From JADJXV01 sp964527785 (lineage in GTDB: Bacteria; Bacteroidota; Ignavibacteria; Kapaibacteriales; UBA961), in the NCBI GenBank assembly GCA_964527785.1, contig CAZGNO010000050.1, forward strand, positions 1-27,563: a DNA stretch of 27,563 bases. The letters run 5' to 3'. The translations under genes and the position numbers were made by a program. Below are positions 13,345 to 22,230 of the stretch, in pieces (positions within the stretch are counted from its first letter, which is position 1; each line of letters begins with the position of its first letter). The notes beneath the pieces are model-generated. The model was not told the origin of the DNA. It saw only the letters and a list, made by a program, of their open reading frames with translations, and searched no databases.

Positions 13345-15390
13345 TCAAGCAATCCCAAACTGCCTGAAAATAAAAGAGTATTCCAAAGCAGCTTGTTGAA
13401 ATTGCTCATAACGACCACTTACACCGAAATGCCCTGCATTCATATTTGTTTTGAGCAGAACTAGATTATCGTTTGTTTTCATTGCGCGGAGTTTGGCGGC
13501 AAGTTTTGTGGGTTGCCAGTACTGCACACGCGGGTCATTGAAGCCCGAAAATAGAAACATATGCGGATAGGGCTGTTTTTTTATGTTGTCGTAGGGTGAA
13601 TATGACATCAAATACTGAAAATGCTCTTCGATTTCAGGATTGCCCAGTTCGTCATAATGTGCAATCGTTCCTGCAAGTGAAGGGTCGAGAAGTCTTGTAA
13701 TCATATCTACAGCAGGAACTCTAGCAATGACTATCCCAAAAAGTTCTGGACGTTTATTGGCGCAGGCACATACGAGCATTCCTCCTGCACTACCGCCAGA
13801 AATCACAATTTTTTCTGGAGAAGTGTATTTTTCTTGAACAAAAAATTCAGCACAAGCGATAAAATCATCAAAAACAACTTTTTTCGTTAGAACTTTTGCC
13901 TGATTATGCCACTCCTTGCCGAGATATCCGCTACCGCGAATGTGAGCAAGAGCGAAAATAAACCCGCGTTCCAAGAGCGAAAGGCGAGCAGACGAAAAAG
14001 AAGGGGTTTGTGTAATACCATATGCACCATATCCATAGAGATACAATGGATTCTGACCGTTTAGCTCAATCCCTTTTTTATGGATTATTGAAATGGGTAT
14101 TTGTACGCCATCTTCGGCTGTAGCATACACACGCTTACACTCGTAGAGCGAGCTGTCATAGTCGCCTCGAACAGCATATTGCTTGAGTAAAACTTGTTCG
14201 CGTGTACTGATAGAATAGTCGTAGATTTGTGTAGGAATAGCAAACGTTGTTATAGTATACCTCAAGTTGTCGCCTTCAAAATATTGATGGTCGAGACCGA
14301 GTGTATAGTCTTCTTCCGAAAATTGAACGAGATGTTCCCCCATAGTACTAAGGTCGAAGCAGCGGAAACGTTCCAAACCACCGGTGCGCTCCGCAATTAC
14401 AAGATGGTTTTTGAGCAGAAGCATACTTTCAATTTTTACCAAATAGCTATGCTGGACTATTTCTTCATAGTGTTCTTTGTTCGGATTACTTATCGGAATT
14501 CTACCAATAGCATTATTGCTGCCGAATTCATCTGTACATAAATAAATGTAATCACCGGAATGGCTACACGAATATTGCACACCCTTCACAAGCGGAAAAA
14601 TCTCCGTCGGTGCCTTTTTAGGAGAATCGGCATTAATAAACCATGCCATAGAAGAATCAAAATTACCTGCACTTATAAAAAGAAACTTACTGCTGCTGCT
14701 CCGTGAAATTCCAAGAAAAAGAGTGTCGTCCTTTTCATGATACACGAGGGTGTCATTGCTTTCGAGAGTATTTATTGTATGGCGGTACAGCTTATAGGGG
14801 CGCTTTGCTTCGTTCTGTTTGCAATAAAAAAGGGTTTTATTGTCGTTTGCCCAAGCTAAACTTGCGGAAACTCCGGTAATGGGTTCGGGTAGTAGTTCAC
14901 CGGTTACAAGATTTTTAATATATAAGGTATAATATTCGTTGCCTGATGTATTAGTAGAATAGGCAATGAATTTATTATCAGGGCTTACTGCTCGGCTGCC
15001 GAGCACAAATTGTGTGTGTGCAGCTGCCAGTTCATTCTCGTCGAGTATGATTTCTTCTTCTGCTTCAAGATTATGGTGCTTTCTACAAAAAATGCCATAC
15101 TGTTTGCTTTCTTCGGTACGGACATAATAAAGGTAATCACCTCGTCTATAAGGAACTGACGAATCGGTTTCGATGATGCGTCCTATCATTTCATCGTAGA
15201 CCAGTTTTTTAAGTTCCTGTGTGGGGCTTAGTATTTCATCTGTATAGGCATTTTCTTGATTTATATAATCGAGTGTTTCTTGATTTGATTTATCTTGGAG
15301 CCATGCATAATTATCAACGCGGATTTCACCGTGAATGATACGTTCGTTCGGAATGATTTGAGCTACAGGCGGGAGAGTGGGTTTTTCCAT
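13345..15390 (-). CDS. ptrB: Oligopeptidase B (S9A serine peptidase)
   Basis: The 681-residue protein has the usual length and architecture of the family. The N-terminal ~420 residues form the beta-propeller that restricts access to small peptides (family hallmarks DNYAWLQD at 26-33 and LAWANDNKTLFYC). The C-terminal alpha/beta-hydrolase carries Ser534 (GGSAGG), Asp619 (GFNDPRVQYWQP) and His654 (NAGHFG), a complete catalytic triad. Oligopeptidase B cuts short peptides after Arg or Lys, usually in the cytoplasm or periplasm; no signal peptide is present here, so I expect a cytoplasmic enzyme. It is the last gene of a three-gene operon, 15 bp after the epimerase. Prolyl oligopeptidase is the alternative; RVPAVDMITRLLDPSL and LMSYSPYDNI fit oligopeptidase B better. 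Confidence 0.88.
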   Translation of the reverse strand: MEKPTLPPVAQIIPNERIIHGEIRVDNYAWLQDKSNQETLDYINQENAYTDEILSPTQELKKLVYDEMIGRIIETDSSVPYRRGDYLYYVRTEESKQYGIFCRKHHNLEAEEEIILDENELAAAHTQFVLGSRAVSPDNKFIAYSTNTSGNEYYTLYIKNLVTGELLPEPITGVSASLAWANDNKTLFYCKQNEAKRPYKLYRHTINTLESNDTLVYHEKDDTLFLGISRSSSSKFLFISAGNFDSSMAWFINADSPKKAPTEIFPLVKGVQYSCSHSGDYIYLCTDEFGSNNAIGRIPISNPNKEHYEEIVQHSYLVKIESMLLLKNHLVIAERTGGLERFRCFDLSTMGEHLVQFSEEDYTLGLDHQYFEGDNLRYTITTFAIPTQIYDYSISTREQVLLKQYAVRGDYDSSLYECKRVYATAEDGVQIPISIIHKKGIELNGQNPLYLYGYGAYGITQTPSFSSARLSLLERGFIFALAHIRGSGYLGKEWHNQAKVLTKKVVFDDFIACAEFFVQEKYTSPEKIVISGGSAGGMLVCACANKRPELFGIVIARVPAVDMITRLLDPSLAGTIAHYDELGNPEIEEHFQYLMSYSPYDNIKKQPYPHMFLFSGFNDPRVQYWQPTKLAAKLRAMKTNDNLVLLKTNMNAGHFGVSGRYEQFQQAALEYSFIFRQFGIA

Positions 15391-15405
15391 AGAGTAAGCG
15401 TAAAA

Positions 15406-16326
15406 TTAAATTTGTTGGTAGAAGAAACCGATTGTTTGTTTGAGACCTGCCGTGAAATCCATTTGCGGTTTCCATCCCAGTTCATCATAAATTTTTTGAT
15501 AGCTGATAACACTGCGCTGCTGCTCACCCGATTTAGCTTCGCCATGAATTTCTTCGCATTGTGGATTCACAGTATCACGTAATTTTCTGAAAATAGTATT
15601 TACATCTACTTCTTCACCTGTTCCTACATTATAGATGCCATGTGCGTGTTCTCTGAGAGCAAGTACATTTGCACGGGCAACATCTGTAACATACACATAA
15701 TCACGTGTCTGCTTGCCTTTGCCATTGATAATCGGCTGGAGCCCTTCGAGGAGTTTACTGGCGAAAATTGCAACTACACCTGCTTCACCATGTGGATTCT
15801 GACGAGGTCCGTACACATTCCCATAACGCAAAGCGACATAGTCAACGCCGTATTGTTTTTTGTAATAGAACAGATAATGTTCATTAACGAGTTTGGCAAT
15901 TCCATACGGAGAGCACGGATTAGTCGGATGTGTTTCGGTTGCAGGGAATTCTGTTTGCTCACCATAAACTGTACCACCGCTCGAAGCGAATATTATTTTT
16001 TTTACTTTATATTTTGCAGCTGTTTCATAGACATTAATCCCGCCCAGTATATTTAATTTTGCATCCAATTGAGGATTATTTACCGACACACGGACATCAA
16101 TTTGTGCTGCATGGTGATTGACAACATCAAACTTTTCATTCTTGAAAATTAAATCAATATCGGCAGAAGTAATATCCGCCTCGATAACTCGTGCCAGTTC
16201 ATTGACGTTTTCACGTTTGCCGCTAGAAAAATTATCGAGAATAACAACATCGTGTCCCGCAGCGATATACGAATCGGCTATATGTGAACCGATAAATCCC
16301 GCACCGCCGGTGATTGCAATTTTCAT
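15406..16326 (-). CDS. NAD-dependent sugar-nucleotide epimerase (UDP-glucose 4-epimerase-like)
   Basis: The 306-residue extended short-chain dehydrogenase has the NAD-binding motif GGAGFIGSH (7-15), a DNFSSGKRENV segment typical of GalE-like enzymes, the SSGGTVYGE substrate loop (115-123) and the catalytic Tyr141-x3-Lys145 (YGIAK). Substrate-side elements include YGNVYGPRQNP and a QTRDYVYVTDVA segment. These enzymes interconvert UDP-sugars such as UDP-glucose/UDP-galactose or the N-acetyl forms for surface polysaccharide synthesis; which one cannot be told from sequence alone, so no gene symbol is given. It lies 12 bp after purD and 15 bp before ptrB, in the same direction, and is probably cotranscribed with both. 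UDP-glucuronate-type epimerase is a less likely alternative. Confidence 0.87.
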   Translation of the reverse strand: MKIAITGGAGFIGSHIADSYIAAGHDVVILDNFSSGKRENVNELARVIEADITSADIDLIFKNEKFDVVNHHAAQIDVRVSVNNPQLDAKLNILGGINVYETAAKYKVKKIIFASSGGTVYGEQTEFPATETHPTNPCSPYGIAKLVNEHYLFYYKKQYGVDYVALRYGNVYGPRQNPHGEAGVVAIFASKLLEGLQPIINGKGKQTRDYVYVTDVARANVLALREHAHGIYNVGTGEEVDVNTIFRKLRDTVNPQCEEIHGEAKSGEQQRSVISYQKIYDELGWKPQMDFTAGLKQTIGFFYQQI

Positions 16327-16338
16327 TGAAAATGATCC

Positions 16339-17607
16339 TTATAATGATTTGTGTCCAATATCAGTTCGATGATATTCATCAGTAAATTTAATGAAATTAA
16401 CAGCGTTATAAGCACTATTAATTGCTTGAGTGAGCGTTTCCCCTTTGCCGCAGACACCTAAAACGCGTCCACCGTTAGTAACAAGAATTGAGTTTTCTAT
16501 TTTTGTTCCTGCGTGAAAAACAGTTGCGCCTGTTTGCTCTGCATCGGAAATTCCTGTAATAGGATAGCCCGTTTTGTATGTATCGGGATAGCCGCCCGAT
16601 GCTAAGACAACTGTACACGCATAACCATTGTAAATATTGGTTATCGAGGATGGACGAAGCAGTCCGAGTGCCGCACTGAAGAATAAATCTACGAAATCAC
16701 CTTCAGTTACAGTAAGTACGGCTTGTGTCTCGGGGTCACCGAATCGGCAATTGAATTCAACTACATTCGGTTCTCCGTTTTCAATCATCAAACCCACGAA
16801 CAAACACCCGATAAACGGTGCACCTTCTTCTGTCATTCCTGCAAGGGTAGGAGCGATAATACGCTCTTTCACTTTTTTCAAAACGTCATCAGTGACAATT
16901 GCTGCTGGAGCAAATGCACCCATTCCACCGGTATTTTTACCTTTGTCACCGTCCAAAGCGCGTTTGTGATCTTGTGCCGGAGCGAGTGTAATGAAGTGTG
17001 TTCCGTCGCAAATTGAAAAAATTGATGCTTCTTCACCACGAAGGAATGCCTCAACTACAACTTCCGCTCCGGCACTACCGAATGCGCCGCCGAGAATATC
17101 TGCAAGAGCATTTTCTGCGTCAGCAGTGGTTTCTGCAACTATTACTCCTTTTCCTGCTGCCAATCCGTCGGCTTTGATAACCACAGGTAGCGGTTGTTGG
17201 CGTACATATTCTATTGCCTCGGTCTTTACGTCGGCAGTAAAACGCCTGAAAGATGCCGTTGGAATATTGTGACGCACCATAAATTCCTTTGCAAAGCTCT
17301 TGGATGTTTCAAGCATCGCTGCACGTTTCGATGGACCGAAAACAATAATCCCATGTTCCCGAAGTGAGTCGCTTAGTCCTGCCTCCAGTGGCTGCTCAGG
17401 TCCAATGACAACAAGGTGGATATGTTCCTGTTTGCAAAAGTTCACAACAGAATCATGATTATTGATAGAAATCGGGGCAAGCATGGCAAGCTGTAAAATA
17501 CCGGGATTTGCAGGGGCTGCAAAAAAATTGCCAAGCTCGTTTGAACGGGAAATTGCCAGTGCCAGAGCGTGTTCACGTCCGCCGGAGCCGATGAGGAGAA
17601 TATTCAT
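16339..17607 (-). CDS. purD: Phosphoribosylamine-glycine ligase
   Basis: PurD makes glycinamide ribonucleotide from phosphoribosylamine, glycine and ATP in purine synthesis, in the cytoplasm. Start placed at the ATG whose first base is 17607, giving MNILLIGSGGREHALA, the universal PurD N-terminus; an upstream in-frame extension to 17700 is hydrophobic and unrelated. The 422-residue product is of normal length. Landmarks in order are GSGGREHALA, GPEQPLEAGL, the ATP-grasp loop DGLAAGKGVIVA, the AQDHKRALDGDKGKNTGGMG motif and the metal/ATP site EFNCRFGDPETQ. It is the first gene of purD-epimerase-ptrB. No Shine-Dalgarno is visible. A 50-bp perfect palindrome lies ~97 bp upstream of the start. 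Confidence 0.95.
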   Translation of the reverse strand: MNILLIGSGGREHALALAISRSNELGNFFAAPANPGILQLAMLAPISINNHDSVVNFCKQEHIHLVVIGPEQPLEAGLSDSLREHGIIVFGPSKRAAMLETSKSFAKEFMVRHNIPTASFRRFTADVKTEAIEYVRQQPLPVVIKADGLAAGKGVIVAETTADAENALADILGGAFGSAGAEVVVEAFLRGEEASIFSICDGTHFITLAPAQDHKRALDGDKGKNTGGMGAFAPAAIVTDDVLKKVKERIIAPTLAGMTEEGAPFIGCLFVGLMIENGEPNVVEFNCRFGDPETQAVLTVTEGDFVDLFFSAALGLLRPSSITNIYNGYACTVVLASGGYPDTYKTGYPITGISDAEQTGATVFHAGTKIENSILVTNGGRVLGVCGKGETLTQAINSAYNAVNFIKFTDEYHRTDIGHKSL

Positions 17608-17703
17608 AGAGAAAAAACGAAAGACAATAAATAAAGAGTGGCTAATGATACAAAAGATAGAGTAATGTAATGTCTGCTTTGTTTCGAATTGAAATAACAA
17701 TGA

Positions 17704-17753
17704 ATCTTTATCCGTAGAACAGGGTTTGCAAACCCTGTTCTACGGATAAAGAT
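17704..17753. repeat. 50-bp perfect palindrome
   Basis: Every base from 17704 to 17728 pairs with 17753 back to 17729, centred on GC at 17728/17729, with core GGGTTTGCAAACCC. There is no loop-forming asymmetry and no T tract, so it is not a normal terminator. A decayed relative lies at 8245-8279. Position upstream of purD and downstream of dapF, both on the minus strand, would let it affect either transcript. Confidence 0.85.
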
Positions 17754-17826
17754 ATAGATAATATTTTTGACATTGCTAAATTACTAGAGCTTGTCATTTG
17801 AATAAAAATCTTTTGGTCAAAAAATT

Positions 17827-17943
17827 GGTAAGTAATTGAACCCTTCGATGAACTCAGGGTGACGTTGCTCAATTGTTATCTAAAACCCGGGATATCGTAA
17901 CTTGATTGTCACCTTGAGCTTGTCGAAAGGTCAGACACTTACC
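17827..17943. repeat. Inverted repeat of a dispersed CTTCGA...CTCAGGGTGAC type
   Basis: Arm 17827-17863 (GGTAAGT...TTCGATGAACTCAGGGTGAC) and the reverse complement of arm 17908-17943 (GGTAAGT...TTCGACAAGCTCAAGGTGAC) are imperfect copies with 44 bp between. The CCTTCGACAAGCTCAGGGTGAC-like core is, from memory, a common dispersed intergenic sequence in many bacteria. The rest of 17754-18063 holds nothing else I can name. Confidence 0.65.
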
Positions 17944-18063
17944 CTTATTAAGGATTATAATTGCTATTTGTGCATACACTAATATTCATACACTGATTTT
18001 TTTTGCTAGAACTATTTAAATATCAATTCTATATTTTTAATAATGAAGAGATTTGCCCCGGTT

Positions 18064-18915
18064 CTACAAATCAAATGTGGCATCCCCAATAAATTCCGCA
18101 GCGCCCTGCAACCACACAACAGAATTTTCCTGTTCGTAGCCAACAGTCAGGGGAATCCCGCTTGGGGGAATAAGTGTAACCGGCGATTGCACCAAACTAT
18201 GGTTTATAGCAGAAATTGCAGTAGAAATCGCTCCGGTACCGCAAGCCCCTGTCTCTGCTTCAACACCTCTCTCGAATGTTCGGATACTCAAAGTGGTACC
18301 ATCTACTTCATACAGATTGATATTTGCTCCACGTGGAGCAAACCGTTTATGGAATCGAAACGGCGGGGCGAATTTTGCAATATCAAATTCACGAAATGGA
18401 ATATCGGCTTCCAACTGTGAATAATTAACGACAAAATGCTGTGAACCGACGTCTACAAAATCACCGCAGATAGTTATCCCTGAATCACTAACTTCAATGT
18501 CACTTCTAATTTCAAGAGGCATCGGAAAATGAACGCGTATTTCATCTCCTATTGTCATGGCTTGATACAGAGCACCTGCCATTGTGAAAGAAATAATTGA
18601 AAATTGATTTGAAACTACCGGATCATCAATCGAACTGAGGGCAAATCGAACGGCACAACGTCCGCCATTGCCGCACATAGCTCCGTATGAGCCGTCAGGA
18701 TTAAAAAACTCAGATTTGAAACTAAAGGTTGAATTGTTATTTTTCGTTAAAACTTCAGTCTGGGTTAGAATGATTAATCCTTCGGTTTTGATAAAGCCGT
18801 TACATAATGTAGGAGTTACTTTTTGCCACTCAGATATTGAAACGGGTAATTTTCGTCCGTCAATAATGGTAAAGATATTACCTGCACCCGACATATATTT
18901 TACCGAAAAATTCAT
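18064..18915 (-). CDS. dapF: Diaminopimelate epimerase
   Basis: DapF converts LL- to meso-diaminopimelate for lysine and peptidoglycan, using two cysteines as acid and base and no cofactor. Both are present: Cys81 in MCGNGGRC (with the preceding FFNPDGS) and Cys225 in ETGACGTGA (after RTFERGVEA). The 283-residue length is normal. One oddity: the N-terminal loop is GAGNIF where most family members have G-x-GNDF, so the Asp is replaced by Ile. The gene starts inside the end of the upstream phosphatase gene (4-bp ATGA-type overlap, 18912-18915), which suggests translational coupling. Downstream there is no terminator, only the repeat elements at 17704-17943. Confidence 0.93.
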   Translation of the reverse strand: MNFSVKYMSGAGNIFTIIDGRKLPVSISEWQKVTPTLCNGFIKTEGLIILTQTEVLTKNNNSTFSFKSEFFNPDGSYGAMCGNGGRCAVRFALSSIDDPVVSNQFSIISFTMAGALYQAMTIGDEIRVHFPMPLEIRSDIEVSDSGITICGDFVDVGSQHFVVNYSQLEADIPFREFDIAKFAPPFRFHKRFAPRGANINLYEVDGTTLSIRTFERGVEAETGACGTGAISTAISAINHSLVQSPVTLIPPSGIPLTVGYEQENSVVWLQGAAEFIGDATFDL

Positions 18916-19709
18916 TGTAAAACTCTAATTATTTCATCATGAATCCTGCCGTTTGTGGCAGCTATTGTCCGATCGGAGATTGCGAAGCGTTCACCGGAAT
19001 ATTGTGTTACTTTTCCGCCTGCTTCTTCTACTAAGAGTACTCCTGCGGCTACATCCCACGGGCTAAGCTCTACTTCCCAAAAACCATCAAACCGTCCAGA
19101 AGCCACATATGCCAAATCAAGTGCTGCCGACCCCAGACGACGGATTGGAAGCCCTAGCTTTAGAAAACGATAAAAGGTATCAATACAATCTGACGGGTTA
19201 GACGTAACCGTATATGGAAAACCTGTTACAAGAAAGCTTTCGTCAAGTGAAGGTGTTGCCGACACACTGATTTGTTTGCCATTCAGCCATGCCCCTCGTC
19301 CTTTTTCTGCTACGAAAAGTTCATCTAAAAGTGGATGATAAATAATACCGCAAGCAAGTTCACCATCTACTTCGGCAGCTATGCTTACTGCAAAAACCGG
19401 AACTCCGTGTGCGAAATTAACAGTACCGTCTAAGGGGTCAATTACCCAACGAACTGACGAACCTGATGAATCTGTAGTGCCGGATGCTCCGCTCTCTTCG
19501 GCAAGGAATGTGTGATCCGGATAGTGCCCTTTTATAAGCGAAATAATGGTGTTCTCACTACGAATATCAAATTCGGTTACCAAGTCGTGACGTTCTTTTT
19601 TTGAAGAAATCTTGAATGAAGTTCCAAAACCTTCACGAAGTAAACCTCCTGCGGCACGGGCAGCTTCAATAGCAACCATACACAACGGGGAAAGAGGGGT
19701 GTTATCCAT
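18912..19709 (-). CDS. Inositol monophosphatase family protein
   Basis: The 265-residue Mg-dependent sugar phosphatase has all metal-site motifs: LAEESG (Glu), WVIDPLDGTVNF (DPLDGT) and ELSPWDVAAG (WDxAAG). It would remove phosphate from inositol-1-phosphate or a related small molecule in the cytoplasm; SuhB-like and 3'(2'),5'-bisphosphate nucleotidase-like enzymes share these motifs, and the usual length and motif spacing favour the inositol-monophosphatase branch. It overlaps dapF by 4 bp and is the first gene of this two-gene unit. No Shine-Dalgarno is seen before the ATG; the upstream 470 bp holds no gene. Confidence 0.88.
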   Translation of the reverse strand: MDNTPLSPLCMVAIEAARAAGGLLREGFGTSFKISSKKERHDLVTEFDIRSENTIISLIKGHYPDHTFLAEESGASGTTDSSGSSVRWVIDPLDGTVNFAHGVPVFAVSIAAEVDGELACGIIYHPLLDELFVAEKGRGAWLNGKQISVSATPSLDESFLVTGFPYTVTSNPSDCIDTFYRFLKLGLPIRRLGSAALDLAYVASGRFDGFWEVELSPWDVAAGVLLVEEAGGKVTQYSGERFAISDRTIAATNGRIHDEIIRVLQ

Positions 19710-20181
19710 AGAGGGGAAGTAAATTTATACAAACAAATGAGATACAATCTAAATATTTATATTGAGGACATTCTTAATAATGACTTTCAACGTCATCGTT
19801 TCCGATAATTTCAGAATTGATGTTTCTCAAAAATACATCAAATTCACATCACCAAACAAAAACATCAGCCGGATTTAAAAAGGAGAAGTTAAAATTGAAC
19901 ATGGTAAACTGTTAAAATAAGAACTACACTTCCTGTGCGAATTAGGGCAAGAAGTATTGTTATCGGACTACAGAGCCAGGCATATGTATAGATGAAAGTG
20001 CGAGCTTTTTTTTGTCGGCAATAAAGTGTATTTTGCATCTGAAATTGGATATTTCCACAGAAAAAGTCATTTAGGATGCTGCGCATACCTTTTGTTAACG
20101 CAGTTTTTTTGTTGTAAATTTACGTTTCACAATACAATTTATTCAACAACCCATTCATTTCATTATTCAAGGAGACTTTCA
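19710..20181. other. Divergent intergenic region between phosphatase and importer genes
   Basis: It separates the minus-strand phosphatase from the plus-strand binding-lipoprotein gene, so it should hold both promoters. I see a candidate plus-strand promoter (20091-20122) but no clear minus-strand one, no hairpin with a T tract, and no convincing small gene. A SD-like AAAAAGGAG near 19877-19885 is followed only by a few codons. Confidence 0.5.
20091..20122 (+). promoter_or_regulatory. Candidate Bacteroidota-type promoter of the importer operon
   Basis: TTTG (20091-20094), 20 bp, then TAAATTTA (20115-20122), close to the TTTG / TAnnTTTG pattern described for Bacteroidota housekeeping promoters (last base A rather than G). 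It lies ~60 bp before the start codon at 20182. Motif match only. Confidence 0.4.
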
Positions 20182-22155
20182 ATGAAAAATATTTTTTCAT
20201 GTTTTCTACTTTCGGCAATGTTTCTTATAGTAGTTTCCGGCTGCGGCAAAAAAAACGCTGAGACACCAACTACAGATAAATCAGGACCTTCATACAACAC
20301 CAAACTTTGGAAAAAAGTTGATAATATACCACCCGGAGCAGACCCAAGTGTACCGGATTCATTAGGAGGAGCAGGATTTGAGAAATTAGCTGAAAATATG
20401 GGATTTGTGACTTTCACTCCCAAAGAAGACGAATTAAAATATTTTGGAGATTCAAGAGCTACAAAGGGCGGCAAAATCACCACGATTATAAGTAGATTCC
20501 CGTTCAACTTCCTTCCCTTCGGTCGTAATTCTAATCTTACTGAAAACTCAATTATAGAAGCACTGGTCTATGAGTGTTTGTTAGGTACTCATCCGACTAC
20601 ACGCGATTATGTTCCTGCTGTTGCTACACATTGGAAAATTGCACCCGATAAAATGACATATACATTCCGTATTGACCCCAATGCACGCTTTTCAGACGGT
20701 ACTCGTGTTACGGCGGAGGACGTGGTTGCTACATGGAAATTGAAAATGGACGAAACAATCTTGGACCCATCACAACAGCTAACCTATGGAAAATTTGATG
20801 AACCGAAAGCAAAAAGTAAATATATATTGGAAGTAAAAAGCAAAGAATTGAATTTTAGAAATTTGCTGTATTTTGCCGCTAATATTTACATACTTCCCGC
20901 TCATGTTATTGGGAAATTGTCAGGTACAGAATTCATTGAAAAACACCAGTTCTCGATGGTGCCGGGCTCAGGACCGTATATTATATTGGATAATGATATT
21001 AAAAAAGGACAGCAGTATTCTCTTACACGTCGTGATGATTATTGGGCAAAAGATTACCCGATGACAAAAAGTACAGCAAATTTTGACCGGATTCAATTCG
21101 ATGTAGTAGAAGACCAAACAAACCTGGAATATGAAAAATTCAAAAAAGGTGATCAAGACTTCTTCTTATTTACCTCTATAACTACTGAAAAGTGGCTGAA
21201 AGACAAATACGATGCAGTAGATAAGGGATGGATTCAAAAACGCCGTGTATTTACTGATGCACCTTTCGGAACTACAGGTGTTGCTTTCAATATGCGTAAG
21301 CCGCCGTTTAATGATATTCGTGTCCGTAGGGCATTTGCTCATTTGTTCAATCGTGAATCAATTATCAAAAATCTGTTGTTCGATGAATATTTACCTGCAT
21401 ATTCCCACAATGATAATTCTGAATTTGAAAACCCGGATAACCCGAAAGTTAATTACGATCCTGAGCTTGCTGCCTCACTCTTGAAAGAAGCAGGTTGGAC
21501 AACTAAAAACGCTGAAGGTATTTTAATGAAAAACGGGAAGCCCTTTGAACTTGAATTTGGAATACCGAAACAGGTTGAAAAATTCATTATGTTCTATCAA
21601 AAAGATTTACGCACAGCCGGAATTGATTTGAAAGTGAAGATTCAAGACGGAAATACATTATTCAAAAATGCAATGGCTCGTAATTTTACGATTTGGTGGG
21701 AAAACTGGTCGGGCTTGCTTACACCTAATCCTGAAACTGCTTACCTTTCCAAACTAGCCGATGTACCGGATAATACCAACGTAACAGGTTTTAAAAACCC
21801 TCGTGTTGATGAATTGTGCAGACAATATGATACTACATTCGATCATGCAAGTCAAGTTAAAATCATAATGGAAATTGATAAAATTGTAGGCGACACTTAT
21901 ATGGATGCTCTTGCTTGGTATCCAAGAGGAATCAGAATTGCCTATTGGAATAAATTCGGTATGCCTGAATATGTATTGCCTCGCTTTACTCAATTCGGTT
22001 ATCTTGATTTATATATATTTGGAACATGGTGGTATGATGCTGAGAAAGCAAAAGCAGTTGAAGATGCTAAAAAAGCCGGTACTTCTTTACCTGTTGGTAA
22101 TGTTCCTGTGATGTATTGGAAGGAATTCAAGAAAACTGAGAAATTGATTCAATAA
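20182..22155 (+). CDS. YejA-like peptide ABC transporter substrate-binding lipoprotein
   Basis: Start at ATG 20182: AAGGAG at 20169-20174 is 7 nt upstream and a lipoprotein signal peptide follows (lipobox VSGC, Cys21). An in-frame ATG at 20026 would only add unrelated sequence. The 657-residue protein is a family 5 solute-binding protein: TRDYVPAVATHWKIAPDKMT and FSDGTRVTAEDVVATWK in the first half, PGSGPYIILDND and RRDDYWAKDYP mid-way, then PFNDIRVRRAFAHLFNRES. The YWAKD(Y)P...NFDRIQFDVVEDQTNLEYEKFKKGD stretch resembles YejA, so it is probably the binding component for oligopeptides, anchored to the outer face of the inner membrane. It heads the operon and is followed by an intraoperonic terminator-like hairpin, which may raise its level above the permeases. 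Confidence 0.9.
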   Translation: MKNIFSCFLLSAMFLIVVSGCGKKNAETPTTDKSGPSYNTKLWKKVDNIPPGADPSVPDSLGGAGFEKLAENMGFVTFTPKEDELKYFGDSRATKGGKITTIISRFPFNFLPFGRNSNLTENSIIEALVYECLLGTHPTTRDYVPAVATHWKIAPDKMTYTFRIDPNARFSDGTRVTAEDVVATWKLKMDETILDPSQQLTYGKFDEPKAKSKYILEVKSKELNFRNLLYFAANIYILPAHVIGKLSGTEFIEKHQFSMVPGSGPYIILDNDIKKGQQYSLTRRDDYWAKDYPMTKSTANFDRIQFDVVEDQTNLEYEKFKKGDQDFFLFTSITTEKWLKDKYDAVDKGWIQKRRVFTDAPFGTTGVAFNMRKPPFNDIRVRRAFAHLFNRESIIKNLLFDEYLPAYSHNDNSEFENPDNPKVNYDPELAASLLKEAGWTTKNAEGILMKNGKPFELEFGIPKQVEKFIMFYQKDLRTAGIDLKVKIQDGNTLFKNAMARNFTIWWENWSGLLTPNPETAYLSKLADVPDNTNVTGFKNPRVDELCRQYDTTFDHASQVKIIMEIDKIVGDTYMDALAWYPRGIRIAYWNKFGMPEYVLPRFTQFGYLDLYIFGTWWYDAEKAKAVEDAKKAGTSLPVGNVPVMYWKEFKKTEKLIQ

Positions 22156-22163
22156 GTTCAATT

Positions 22164-22199
22164 ACGGGTAACGTCGTAAATGAACGTTACCCGTTTTTT
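22164..22199 (+). terminator. Intraoperonic terminator-like hairpin
   Basis: An 11-bp perfect stem (ACGGGTAACGT 22164-22174 with ACGTTACCCGT 22184-22194) and a 9-nt loop run into six T. It lies 8 bp after the binding-protein stop and 31 bp before the first permease start, so it likely ends a share of transcripts and lowers downstream expression. Confidence 0.7.
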
Positions 22200-22230
22200 C
22201 TCTCAATGATTATTCATAAATACTAAAACA

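Noticed and set aside
19889..20086. 65-codon minus-strand ORF before the importer operon
   Set aside because: No ribosome site or family resemblance, and it covers part of the leader region of the importer.
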